A stretch of DNA of 64,000 nt from Ramazzottius varieornatus. Its lineage: Eukaryota; Tardigrada; Eutardigrada; Parachela; Ramazzottiidae. The stretch is from positions 372,001-436,000 of the forward strand of contig BDGG01000005.1 of assembly GCA_001949185.1 (NCBI GenBank), given 5' to 3'. Made by a program: the position numbers and the translations under genes. Below the pieces are notes generated by a model. It had not been told where the DNA came from. It saw nothing but the letters and a program-made list of their open reading frames with translations, and did no database searches. Position 1 is the stretch's first letter. Every line of letters begins with the position of its first letter. Shown here one piece after another: positions 12,771 to 26,219 of the stretch.

Positions 12771-13614
12771 ATGGTAAGTAAGGTGTTCGTTTCTGTGACC
12801 ATGGATGTTTGGCCGTGGGAATTATGTTGCAATACTCGCTCTGGGTAGTAATCCCCGCTGGCCGGGATTGTTGATGGAATATTATGTTTTCTCTACAGGC
12901 TTCGGCGGCGTTGAAGACTGCGGCGCGTCAAGTTACCAGATTTCAGCCCATGTTCGACCGAGTACTGGTCGAGCGATTTGCTCCAGAGACAAAGACGAAA
13001 TCTGGCATTATGTTACCTGAGAAAGCAGTTGGGAAAGTACTTGAGGCAACTGTTGTGGCCGTTGGACCAGGTGCAACGTCGCGCGAGGTATGCGAGTACC
13101 AGAAGAACATTCAAACCGTTTCGGCAAAATTATCTTCCCAGTGGCGCATGGTGTCAGTGTTACTGGTTGATAGCGTGCGCCACTTGAAAACGATCTTGTC
13201 GACTTTGCGTGCCTAGACCCCAATTAAGCGCCAGGCTCTATTTTACTATCGTGCTTTACGTTTTCAGACTGGAAAACTAATACCACCCGCGGTAAAGGTT
13301 GGAGATCGAGTTCTTCTTCCCGAGTACGGTGGTACAAAGGTGGAGCTGGAGGATAAGGTAACAGGGTGACTTATGATGCCCATACCGCGGAAATTATAGT
13401 ACTAAATACGGGATTTCTCCCTAGTCTCTTGTGCTCAGTCTGTTTTGTTGGTTTTAGGAATACTTCCTGTTCAGAGATACGGATATCCTAGGTAACTGGA
13501 TTTTCGCGAGTCAGTCTTGGTCTGTAAAGTGATGAAACTCGTCAAAAACTTGCTTGTTTCACAGGCAAATACTCTGACTCTGAGGGCGGAAGTACAGATA
13601 CCCAAAGACACTAG
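12771..13614 (+). CDS. HSPE1: 10-kDa co-chaperonin HSP10, mitochondrial
   Basis: Exons: 12771-12773 (only the ATG), 12899-13087, 13268-13357, 13458-13491, 13565-13614. It is the heptameric lid of the HSP60 chamber in the mitochondrial matrix. Conserved sequence: FQPMFDRVLVERFAPE, KSGIMLPEKAVGKVLEATV, the VGDRVLLPEYGGTKVELEDK segment, and EYFLFRDTDILGKY. The mobile loop (TKTKSGIMLPE) is intact. Exon 1 contributes only the initiator Met, directly followed by GTAAGT. The C-terminus runs past the usual GKYxD end as SDSEGGSTDTQRH. Intron 2 holds palindromic element copy C. Confidence 0.94.
13103..13216 (+). repeat. Intronic palindromic element, copy C (HSP10 intron 2)
   Basis: Arms CCCAGTGGCGCATGG and GCGTGCGCCACTTGAAAACG, the right arm continuing ATCTTGTCGACTTTGCGTGCC. 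The core has GTGTTACTGGTTGATAG. It occupies most of a 180-bp intron. Confidence 0.8.
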
Positions 13615-14041
13615 ACCATTCTGTTAGTATTGTTATTTTGTTTCGACGAACCGGCCGTAAGATGTTCGAATTTTTGGATTGGTTGGACTTCTTGTATCGC
13701 TGTCGGTTGTTTCTTCGTGTGAAAATTTTATCCAAAAAGTGTCTTGTGAGTGGGGCAAACTTGATTATAATGTAATCGATGAAATATGATCGTTTCGCTT
13801 CAATAGTGGTTCACAAGTGGAAGCATAATTAAAAACCGAAGGGTAGCAAAACCCACAAAAACGACTCAAAATTTCAAGAAAAAAACAGACATTACGAGTA
13901 ACTTAGGCCGATTACGCTGAATAGTCTTTTGTAAGCAGCAGATCGAGACTTGAATAAATACGAAAGCGATATTTATCTCTGAAAATCGTTCTCTTTCGGA
14001 AATCCCAGGCTGCCTTCCTTCCACCTTCACTTCTGTCAGAA
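13615..14041. other. Convergent spacer, HSP10 to citrate synthase
   Basis: 427 bp of probable 3' UTRs. An AATTAAAA-type A-rich stretch near 13827-13833 could serve polyadenylation. I see nothing else. Confidence 0.4.
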
Positions 14042-16222
14042 TTACTGCTCGGGCGTATACTTGCACAACTTCATCAGGCCTTCCGTGCTGAGGGACTTGG
14101 GTCTCTCCAGAGGGAGACCCATGGCTCGGCTCCAGATGAACTGCGAAAGGCATCCTAAAGCGCGAGAAACGCCGAAGAGAACCGTGTAGTAGCTCATTTC
14201 TTTCATTCCGTAGTACTACAAGAGCGAAATGATGAGCACTGTCATGTTTATTACTGTACAACAAAGCACCAACAGACGATGTTCCAGCATTACTTACTTG
14301 AAGAAGAACACCACTGTGGGCATCAACGTTAGGCCATGGGTTCTTCGCCTTTCCTTGTTCTCGCAGAATGTCAGGCGTAACCTTGTAGATCTGCGAAACT
14401 AGTTTGAAGAGTGGATCGTTCGGCAAATGTTTCAGGGCAAACTCTCTTTGACATGTGTATCGAGGATCTGTCTTTCGCAGAACTGCGTGACCGTAACCCG
14501 GAACAACCTAACCGCCAGACAACAATTCAGAAGACTTCCCTTATGGTCAAGGAGCAATCTTCACTAGTTGAGAGAGGGAAAGAAAGGCTCACTTGACCAG
14601 ACTTCAAAGTCTTCCAGATGAAGTCCGTCAGTTGCTGGTCGGTGACTTCCTTTCCACCAAGCTCCTCCTGAGCCTTAGTTAGCCAGACCAGTACTTCCTG
14701 GTTGGCCAGACCGTGCAGAGGTCCAGCTAAACCGCACAGAGCGGCTCCGAAGCTCAAATAAGGATCCGAAAGAGCGCTTCCGACCAGATGAGAGGTGTGA
14801 GCTACGAGGGAGAAGCACACGATTAATGATCACCTAGCTTTCTGTTTCACCTTGAGCGATATTGTCATGCTGTGTTACCGGAAACGTTTCCTCCTTCATG
14901 ATCAGTGTGGATGGTGAGATAAAGTCTCATCAGCTCGATGAACTTCTGGTCTTTGTATCCCAACATCTTACAGAAGTTAGCAGACCAATCCGACTTCTCG
15001 TCGATTGTACCGATGCTGCTTCCGTTCCGGTAGAGGTTGCGGTAGATGGTGGCGGCTATGGCTGGTAGCTTTGCAATCAAATCCATAGAGTCCTCGTAAG
15101 CGTGCTGGAACGTCCATACTCACAGAACCTGCTCATTTAAATAGTCCCACGCTCATTCTGTTCTTACCTCCCAGTAAGTGCTCTTATGGGCCTTATCTTC
15201 ATAAGCCTTCGCGAATTTACTCTCGCTTTGCAGTGCGATAACAGCTGCGGCAAACTGCGACATCGGATGAAGATTGCTTGGGAATCCATTCAAAAGGCTG
15301 ACGACGTGGGAAGGCAGAGAAGCTCGCTGAGCCCACTCTTTCGAAATCCATTTAACCTAACAATGAAAGACAGATGACTTCGGAGCAATTCTGCATACAA
15401 TATCGGCTCATAAACCCGAAATCTAGAACTTCCGTGCAGAGCGTCATAAGGACTAACTTTACCTGCTCGGGACTTGGAATGTCTCCAGTGCACAAAAGCC
15501 AGAAGAGTCCTTCAGGAAGAGGTTCCGCCCCGCCTTCAGCCTTCGGCAGCTGCTCCTGGCAATCCGGGATAGTGTAACCTCGGAATCGGATACCCTCATC
15601 CGCGTCGAGGACGGACGTTTCCCAGACCATGCATTTGATGCTTCTCATACCTCCGTATACCTAACATGAAACCATCACAAAGGTGATCACCATCAAAATT
15701 CAAAAGCAACCCTTTCACCAACACCCGGTACAGCCTACATGCCCCCAATGTTTTTCTCGGCAGATGCGATCGAGATGTGGTTCGGTCAGAGGAGAATTTG
15801 CGGAAATCCATTGTTTTCTTACCTGGTCAAGCGTAACTTCGCCGACCTTGGTGGCATTGTGAGCCTGACGGAAAGCTCTAACTTTCGCGTTATGCTCGGG
15901 AATTTTGGCTGCCAGCACCTCTTTCAAATTCTGAAACAAACAAGTATGCATAAGTAATTGCCCGACAACGATGATTTCTATTGCGGAAAACGGGAGGCGT
16001 GATCACATATTTACCGTGGAGTCGGATGATGCAAACCGCGTTCCAGCGAACACTCGGCCATTTGCCTGAAAAGTAATTGACCGACATGATTAGTGTATGC
16101 AGAAAGACCTGGCAGGTGCTTTTAGCCGTGAGGTGACAACACGCATAAATTGGCAGAGGAAGACGCAAACTTACCGCGGAGAAGGAGTAGGATTTGGTGG
16201 CAACTTGGCGTAATAGCGACAT
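14042..16222 (-). CDS. CS: Citrate synthase, mitochondrial
   Basis: About nine exons; exon 1 is 16222-16175 and the stop is at 14042-14044. The enzyme condenses acetyl-CoA with oxaloacetate to citrate in the matrix. Seen in order: presequence-like [96 protein letters not shown], with catalytic His of the DHEGGN motif; [20 protein letters not shown] with the catalytic [25 protein letters not shown] with the active-site His; [13 protein letters not shown] with the catalytic Asp; and C-terminal [12 protein letters not shown]. All catalytic residues are present, so it should be active. Confidence 0.96.
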
Positions 16223-17191
16223 GTTCGGCTAGATGATAGTCGTTCCGGGAGGCAATTAGGCACTTTGCGTCAGAACTCCAATCGCCCTTCTCGAGGTGTA
16301 GGAGCTGTCAGATCGATTTCAAACGAGAAAGATGTTTCACAGTTCCGTCCTTTGAAGAACTAGGAGCAATATCAGCACTTCATCGATTAAGCTGACTGAA
16401 CTCTATCAGGATGTCAGACCTGTGAAACGTAAGCCACCGTAACAGGTAATCAGGGCGAAGCCCGCTTACGGCGCGATACGGAGCGGTTATCGGGTTATGT
16501 CATGGGCGTACCTGACGTCGTAGCGAGTTTGCGATAAACTCAAACTGGACCGTCAGCAAATCAATCAATGAACAGAAATAACCGAGAAAATCGGAATTCG
16601 GAATCTCAAGTTTCTCGAATCTCGATCGCATCTTCGTGCCTCTGACTTCCGGTGGTCGGTGGACATCGTCCAGAAAGCCAACCTCGACGGCAACCAGCAC
16701 TGTTTGTGTTTCTTGTTGTTGTAGGAAATCTGGACTGCGTGTCCCACCTTAGAGGCGAACGGTCCACCGCGAGCGGTATGTTTGTCGACAACAAAGGGAA
16801 AGGATCGGGTCCGCAGTATCCGCACGCGATGTTATCTAGCGCTTTACCTGGAGCTGCCTGCTCCGAACGATCTTCTGAACTGATTTCGTTTTTCACGCTT
16901 CGTTTAGGTTCGGATAATGGATGCGACGCACGCGATTGCGACGATTGGATGTTCTGCCCGAAGGCTGGAACCGGGTGGAGGAGCTATGCATTCGCTATTC
17001 AATGCGGTTGGATGTCTGTGGGTTGTCATGGATGATCAAGGCTCTAGGTACGTTTGATGTTTCAAACTCCGCGCATGACTGTTCGGTATCTCTTGTCTCG
17101 CTTTAGTTGTTTACGTGTTTCTCCCAGAATCTTGAACGAGGTGGTCCGTTCTCTGGGATGGGGTTGCTGCCGCGATTGAGCTGTTAAATTC
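16223..17191. other. Divergent spacer, citrate synthase to axonemal gene
   Basis: 970 bp that should hold the promoters of both divergent genes and possibly 5' UTR exons of the + strand gene. A 127-codon open frame (16652-17035) has a composition unlike the neighbouring proteins and no recognisable motif; I do not call it a gene. Confidence 0.4.
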
Positions 17192-20100
17192 ATGGAAACC
17201 TCGGAGACCCTCGACCGTCGTTTCGCGGACCACCCTCGGCCCGCCCAGTCCTCCCTGCATCCCTGGCAAGACGCCTTGCCTCTTTTGCTGAACTATTTCC
17301 CAGATATCATATCAAGTGACGCTCATCGCTTGGGCAGACCTCGTAATGGCCAACTCAAAGATATCGAAACTCTGGAGGAAGGAATGGTGTCGTCGCAGAC
17401 TCTGGCGCTTGAGACCTTCAAAAACATAGACATGGATAGCGGAAGAGCCTTCAGTCCATTCCTTTTACTCGATCCACAAAACAAGGATGCTGTTGGCGAC
17501 TATGGGGTTTTTGCAACTAGAAGTTTGGGAGATTTTCTGGACTGGAGCGAACTAAGAGACAAGAATCTGATCAACGCTGTCAATGGAACATTCAAACCCC
17601 GCTTACCTTCCCCTCCGCAGTACTCAACGGAACATTCCCGACCGAACGGCGTACCGCGGGGTAGGATCGGTAAACTAGAATGCGGAAGTGCCCGGAGTTC
17701 TCCGCGGGCCAAGTGGAATCAAGTCCATAAGCCGGTCGGTGCGTATCATGGAAAAAAATCTTGTGCCGGTGCGATCTTCCGGTTCAACCCAAAAGTCCTG
17801 CGTTTCCGAAATTATGTTCCAGGTGGCGTGTATGAAGTAAGTTTATATAAATATAATAGCTCGGGTATTTGACAAATTGCTTCAGAAAGGATTCACCCAG
17901 TGAGCGTATTTAATTATACAAGGTTCTCTTCGAAGTGGTCAACACCAGCGACAAGAAGAGCTTTTGCCAACTGGGATCGTCGACGTCACCTTCACTCACC
18001 GTTCGGTCTCGTACGTGTGCTTCCTGCCCAAACTGCAAGATACTAGTGTCTTACTTAGACTTTCGGTGATGTTTCCTGGTCTGGTTGTAGTGTCTTCAAC
18101 CTCTTACGTGGCTAGTGGCATGGCTGTGAAGTACGTCGCCGCCTTCCGGCCGGAGTCTTATCAGCCATTCACGGACCGATTAGAGATCTTCTCTCCAGAT
18201 GGATCCCGAAGTGTCGTATGTGTTCAAGCTCGGAACGAGTTACCTCGTTTAAAATGTGAGAATGGCTTCCTTATCCTCTACTCGTACGATTTGCAAAGAG
18301 TCTGACGTTTGGGGTGGTGTCTTTAGATCCATCGAAGGTGGACCTGGGCAAGTGTCTCCCGGGTACGACCATGAAGGCCGTGATCACCGTCGAGAACAAG
18401 GGTGGATTTGGCATGTTCTATGTTATGAGACGTTCGGAGTTCGATGCGTTTACTGTTACGGAGCACAGGCTGAGGGAAGACCGAGTAGGTATGTAATGTT
18501 AATAATAACGCAACCAGGAAGTAACTGAATTATGTGAAACATGTTGCCTTTATGTTCGAACTTTTCTTTCCGTTGTTAGTTTCGCAGTTTGTCCCATTAT
18601 AACCACTACATCTTTGGTCGATATGAGATAAAACCTGCACTGTTCGAGTTGGAAGAAAGCGAGACGGTCGACTTGCTCTTCTCACTTCCGATTCCATACG
18701 GAGCTCCAGAGACCTTCTCGGTTGACTTCAAGATGGTCGGCCATCTTGGCCAAGTGTATCACTTGACGATAAAAGGTACAACCGCAAAGCAGTGTAATTC
18801 TGCGAAAACTCTACTGTGAAAAAAACGTGAATGTGTTGTATATAGCACAGGTCGCTCCCGAAATCCTTCAAGTTCTCCATCAGAAACCCAAGATGAAAGT
18901 CGATGACGACCAGTTCTGCCATGTGGACCTGTCGGCCAGCCATGTGGACCTGTCGGCCAGCCATGTGATGAAGTTCCCACTGACATTTCCGGACATGTGT
19001 GTGAACCTAAAGTTCGTCCTGCATAACTCATCGTAAGTCCTTTGAGTTGTTGCAGGAAAACGGGTAACTTCATGGTAATCTATGCTTTGTGTCCGCAGCG
19101 ACTTTGATTTGGTCTACTACTGGCGCAACGTGGTTCCTCGTATCACTACACGGTTAGACGCCTTGAGAGACGCCAATGCCGACGACTGGACAGAGATCGA
19201 ACCCGCCATATTCCCCATCAGCGAAAGCAGGAGTAAAGAATCGCCGGCTGTCTACGGTCACATCCGGCGCGTGATCAAGTCCGGAGAGACACTTCGCTTC
19301 AGCACAACCCGCCACCTACAGAAGGCTGGACAGCAAAGAGCCTGCATCCAGATGGTCGTCACCAACATCCTCCCAAAACCCGGAAAGGGGTATACGAAAA
19401 AGATACAGCTTAACAGGCTGACGACTATTCCCTTTGCTGTGGATATAACAGCCACCTGCGTGGAGGTGGACATGACGGTGCCTCAGGAAGTCATTGTGGA
19501 GGAAATGGTCATGTGCGGTCGCCAGACTCAAGTGATGTTACCGGTATCGTATGCACGCTATATATTCTGTCAAGCACCAACGTCGCTCGAACCAACGTCG
19601 CTCGAACTTTACTACTTTTCTACTTGGGCTTCGTAGATCTCGAACCGTACCCCGACAGCTATTGCCGTCGTCGCGGAAGACTTTATGCATGATTTGCCGA
19701 TAAGCGAGCAGGATTTCAAACTGAAGTTTCCCCCACGCCCAACCATCGTTTGTACGTAAGAAAGTTGGACTTGGTGTTCAAACTTGTTTACTTCCGGCAG
19801 CTAATCTTGTTCGCGGAAAACATGACCGATGTGGTTCCTTTAATCTTCTGCAGCCGGAAATACCAATGCCCACATACGACTCAGCCTCACCGCTAAATGT
19901 CACGGTCAAGAACGAGTAGCGCGGTTTGCGTGTCGAGAAGTAGAGACAGGCGTGGGATTCATAGTTTCCGCCAGATTCGTCGTTCAGGTGAGTCCTCATG
20001 TTATTCTGAGAAACCCGTGATATGTTACGGATGTTTGCCAAACTATCGCTCGGCAGGTTCCTCAGTTAAAGTTCGATTCATATGTTCAACTCGGAGGTAT

Positions 20101-23100
20101 CCCCGTTGGTGAAGTGGGGACTACCACTTTCAAGTTGTCGAACTCCAGCTGTCTGACAGCTCCGTGGCGTATATTCCCTTTACTTCACAAGACCGAACGA
20201 TGTGTGACTTTCAAGCCAACCGAAGGCACGCTCAGAGCGGGCAAGAGTATCATGATCAAAGTGACAGTTCGTAGCGACGAACCCGTGGAACTAATGGCCA
20301 AGTGTCTTCTCGAGGTGGACCACGTCCGAACCAGGTTAGTCCCACGAATATCTTTGGAGTTGGGAAGAAGAAAGTTTCCGTCGTCCCTTTTCTATGATAA
20401 TAGGCCACTTTGGATAATAGCTAGTGTGCAGCATCCATCGCTGACCGTAGCGCCTCTGCATGTCACTTTCGACCACCTTTACCTCGGGTTCGACTGTACA
20501 GTCGAATTTACATTGAAAAACCCAGCGTTGTTCCGCGTAACGTTCTCGTGGGGACACCTGAAAGACTGTCAGCACATCCGCGTCGAACACTGTACTCCTG
20601 TCTTAATCGACAAGCTGGAGGAGAAGGCCGTCTCAATAAAGTTCACCGCCATAGCACTGGTCAATCAGTCATAAGACATTCTGATGCATGAGCCAGCCTT
20701 TCTTAATTGCTGTGCTGAACATTGAATTCTGTGTGATAAAAATGTCGTGTACTGTAGGGTCATTTTGACGAAGGACAATTGCCGTTTCTACTGAACGGGA
20801 AGTGTTTCGCCACAGCACTGGTTTCAGGCTACGTTCATGGACCATCGGTCAAAGTATTTCTTCAAGAAGAAAATTCACTTGCCTTGCTGTGAGTACGAGT
20901 GTATGACTGGGCCTCGAGTCTCGACTTATTTAGGTTTATTTGATTGAGTTTTTTTAAACTTTCGAAGGATGTTGTTGACAAGTTACCGTTGTTTTTAAGA
21001 TGCTTTTCAAGGGTGGTTTCGGTTTACAGAATTCCACATGGTCAAGTTATTCCATACCCGCATATGATGGAACTTTGCAAAGAGGTCGAGCTCAGTTTCT
21101 CCTTGGAGAATGACTCGCCGGTTCCGGCTCGGTTCGCAGCTTCCGTGGAACAGTTTCCAGAGAAATGGCAGACCTTCGAGCCGGTGACGGAGAAAATGCG
21201 AGTGGCGGAGCTGTATCACGAATTACACCTACCACCGAAATTCCGTCCACTGAAAATATCTATGAGCAAGACTTCCGGGTCGGTTCGTCACAAAGAGCGA
21301 GTGGTCATCACATTGAGAGTAGTTGGGTCCATGTGGGGCAAGTTTCACGATCACCTTTGCTTGAAAGTAAGTCAGAGCTCATTCATTCTACTGCGCAACG
21401 AAAACCAAGAAGTGAGGTCTAAAAGAAGGTAATGGCTCCGCGTACCTACTACCCAAGAGAAGGCTTCCCTTGACCATACAAAAGCGAGATCTAATACCTG
21501 AGGTGGTCTATTAATTCTATTGCTAAACTGTCGTGGATACGAATTTCACTCGCCTTCTCGCTGTACCATGTTATCACAAAGTGATTCGTTCCGTTGAAAT
21601 GGCAGTGTACAACTTCTTTCCCACGGTTCGCGCCATTCAAAGTACTCATAAACCGAGGGCTCCAAAAGCCTCTGTCCACAACGAATCCACAGACAGTACT
21701 CTTACTGTCTGAAGTATCACAGGTGGTAGCCTGAGATTTGCTGCGCCGTTAGGCCATTGGTTTCAGTTTCAAAAGCGGAGTCACCGATATGAAAATATAC
21801 ACGTGGTCAATGCTCTGATTTTGTACTCGTACCCGATCGGGTTAAAACTTGTGTTTCCAACAAAACTCGAAATTAAATTAGTACGCGGAGCACTTTGGTA
21901 GTGCGGAAATTTGAGGAAGGTACACGTATAGTAATATGCGGAGTGTTTAGGTAGTGCGGGTAGTGCGGGTGGTAATTTCGCTCCAATATTGCAGTTTGAC
22001 CATGGGCAAGATTACCGCATACCCTTGTCCTTCCACATTATGAGCAGCCCTATCCGGTTCCTGCACAATGTAGCCGGAAGTAAAGAGCCGCCACTACTTC
22101 GGTTCAAGGCTCACACGGTTGGGTCCCCTCCCGAGTACCGACAGTTGACTGTGCAAAACATTGTGCCTTACGGTGAGCGTGACAAAACTTCAGGCGTAAG
22201 GTCTGGTTCGATGGGACTATCGTTAGCTCAATCTTTGTTTTGGTGTAGATCTCGAGGTGGACTGGATAACAGCCATGAGAAGCGAGGAGAAGGACGACCG
22301 TTTCGGCGTAGAGATTGACATACAGAAGCTTCCATACTTGGTCAACACGGAAATGCTGTCAGCTGGGATACCGTCGTTGGGCGGTGTACCCTGTGACAAA
22401 GAGTTTTCTGTTTACCCCAGGCGCCTGGTAAGCTGGGTCATATTCACGTCGATCTTGTCCGCTGTTAGGCAATCACTCTAGAGTGTTTTTTAGGTTGTGC
22501 CAGCTTCGTCGACGGCAGTGGTTACGGTGAAGTTTTTTCCTCCCGCTGAGGCAAGCGAACTTACCGAGTTCGACGGTTTCCTCATTGGTCAAGCTCGTGT
22601 GAAGAATCGAGTAGGAGCTCGCTCTCTAGAAGACATCTTCACTCGTTAGAAGATGATTTGTACGCCTATGAATTGCAGGTTGCGAAGGGTGTTGGGGAGC
22701 CATGGCTGAATGGCTCATACGCGCCTGTGGTAAAGATGGCCTTGAGAGCAGAGTTAATTTCTTTTCGGTAAGGGCATACTCGGTCTTGTGGAATGTTCGG
22801 AACAGCGAAGATTAGCCTGCTTGCCTGTGTTTTTGCAGGTTGACTGTTAGTTCATCCCCGGAACCTTCGCTGACGTTAGCAGCACCGGAAGTTCTTTTTC
22901 GCTGTGACAATGACCCGCCCTTCTGGTTGTCACCGCTGAGCCTGGTGAACCGCTCCAGTGCTCTGATGCAGTTCGGACTGTCTGTTCCTTATCCGTTTGC
23001 TATGCAGTCCGTAGTGTGTAAAGAGGCTTCCGGTGCAACAGCAATGGAGACGGACGCAAAAGACGGCACGTACTCCTTGTCGCCCCAAAATGTCGCTGAG

Positions 23101-23901
23101 GTGCATTCGTCTCTTTGGTCCGTACGAAATTCGTCAAATAACTCGCTAATTTGTGTTTCAGATCGGACTGACTTTCGACATGCCGACCTCCCAGTTCGCG
23201 ACGGTGCTTCGAAAGCATGTTGAAAAAAATCGATATCAGAATCTGGAGATTCGGTCCGACCTGGGTATATGGAATAGCTCACTGGAAGAACCACAGGTGA
23301 GTACGCTACTACTCTTCCAGACGCTTCAAGGTTATCCTACGTCTGCTTCTCTGTGCTCTATAGTTTGTTGCCCTTCGAGCGACGATCGTCCTCCCATTCG
23401 TCAAATTATCGAGAACAGAGATTGACTTTACTGTATCGAGGGTACAGCAACCCTACGAACGAGTGTTTTACCTGTCAAATGGCACCAAATCAGCCTGCCC
23501 TTGGAAGCTCCACTTTGGTAAGATTTTCGAAGGATATATCATGGTCGCGCGGTAGTTCGTCCCTCCTGTTCATCAGTCTCTGTTTTAGATGGAGGTCCTT
23601 CGATGTTTGGGTTGTCCGAAACCGAAGGCGTACTGCCTGCTAGCGAGGACATGAAAGACGTCACTCGTGCGATCACGGTGACATACATACCCGTGTAAGG
23701 GAAAGTGTAAAACGGGATAAACTATAGCAGGGAACGTTTCGGTAGCTGCTTAGACTGATATTTCTCCCGGGTTACAGGCTCTTAGGAGACCATGAAGCAG
23801 TCGTCGTGTGTAGCGGGCTTCTGGGAGCAGAAATGGCCAGGATACGTTTGCGCGGAAGTGCAGTACTAGATTTCGGGAAGTCTCACGTTCCTCTTCTGTA
23901 A
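17192..23901 (+). CDS. ASH/MSP-domain axonemal protein, HYDIN/DLEC1-like
   Basis: More than 20 exons, about 1,500 aa. Early boundaries: 17192-17836, about 17923-18000, 18091-18255, 18327-18484, 18580-18775, 18846-19032, 19099-19543, 19637-19751, 19854-19987, 20057-20334, 20425-about 20655, 20758-about 20890, then further exons to the TAA at 23899. Immunoglobulin-like ASH/MSP modules recur, seen as GMAVKYVAAFRPESYQPF, PSLTVAPLHVTFDHLYLG and VEFTLKNPALFRVTFSWG. Such proteins (HYDIN, CFAP47, CFAP65, DLEC1) sit on the central pair or other axonemal structures of motile cilia and sperm flagella. I cannot say which member this is. The early exon near 17923-18090 and the exon ending near 20655 have uncertain ends. 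A 21-bp in-frame duplication lies at 18918-18962. Confidence 0.72.
18918..18967 (+). repeat. In-frame 21-bp tandem duplication
   Basis: Two exact copies of a 21-bp unit starting CATGTGGACCTGTCGG (about 18919 and 18940), plus a partial third (CATGTG), encode HVDLSAS-HVDLSAS-HV in exon 6 of the axonemal gene. The copies show no mismatch, so the duplication looks recent. Confidence 0.85.
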
Positions 23902-24166
23902 AGTACAGAACTTGCATTTTCAAGACATTTTATTCAGTCTATTCAGTCCAGGACAGAAGTTTACACGGCACAATCTATGTAGATAAAACCATAAATATCG
24001 CGGCTACCCTGTGCTGAAAAAAAGTACAAGATACGAAGAAAAAGATGGGCCGATGACAGACTGAGCTTAAAACTTGGTCAGAAGCACACGACACAATAAA
24101 AAATGAGCAGCCTGGATAGTTCTGTGGTGGAAGAAGAGAGTGCTTGTTTGTCATGTCCATCCATAC

Positions 24167-26219
<2,053 letters not shown>

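Noticed and set aside
16652-17035. 127-codon + strand ORF upstream of the axonemal gene
   Set aside because: No motif, odd composition, and it lies in the expected divergent promoter region.
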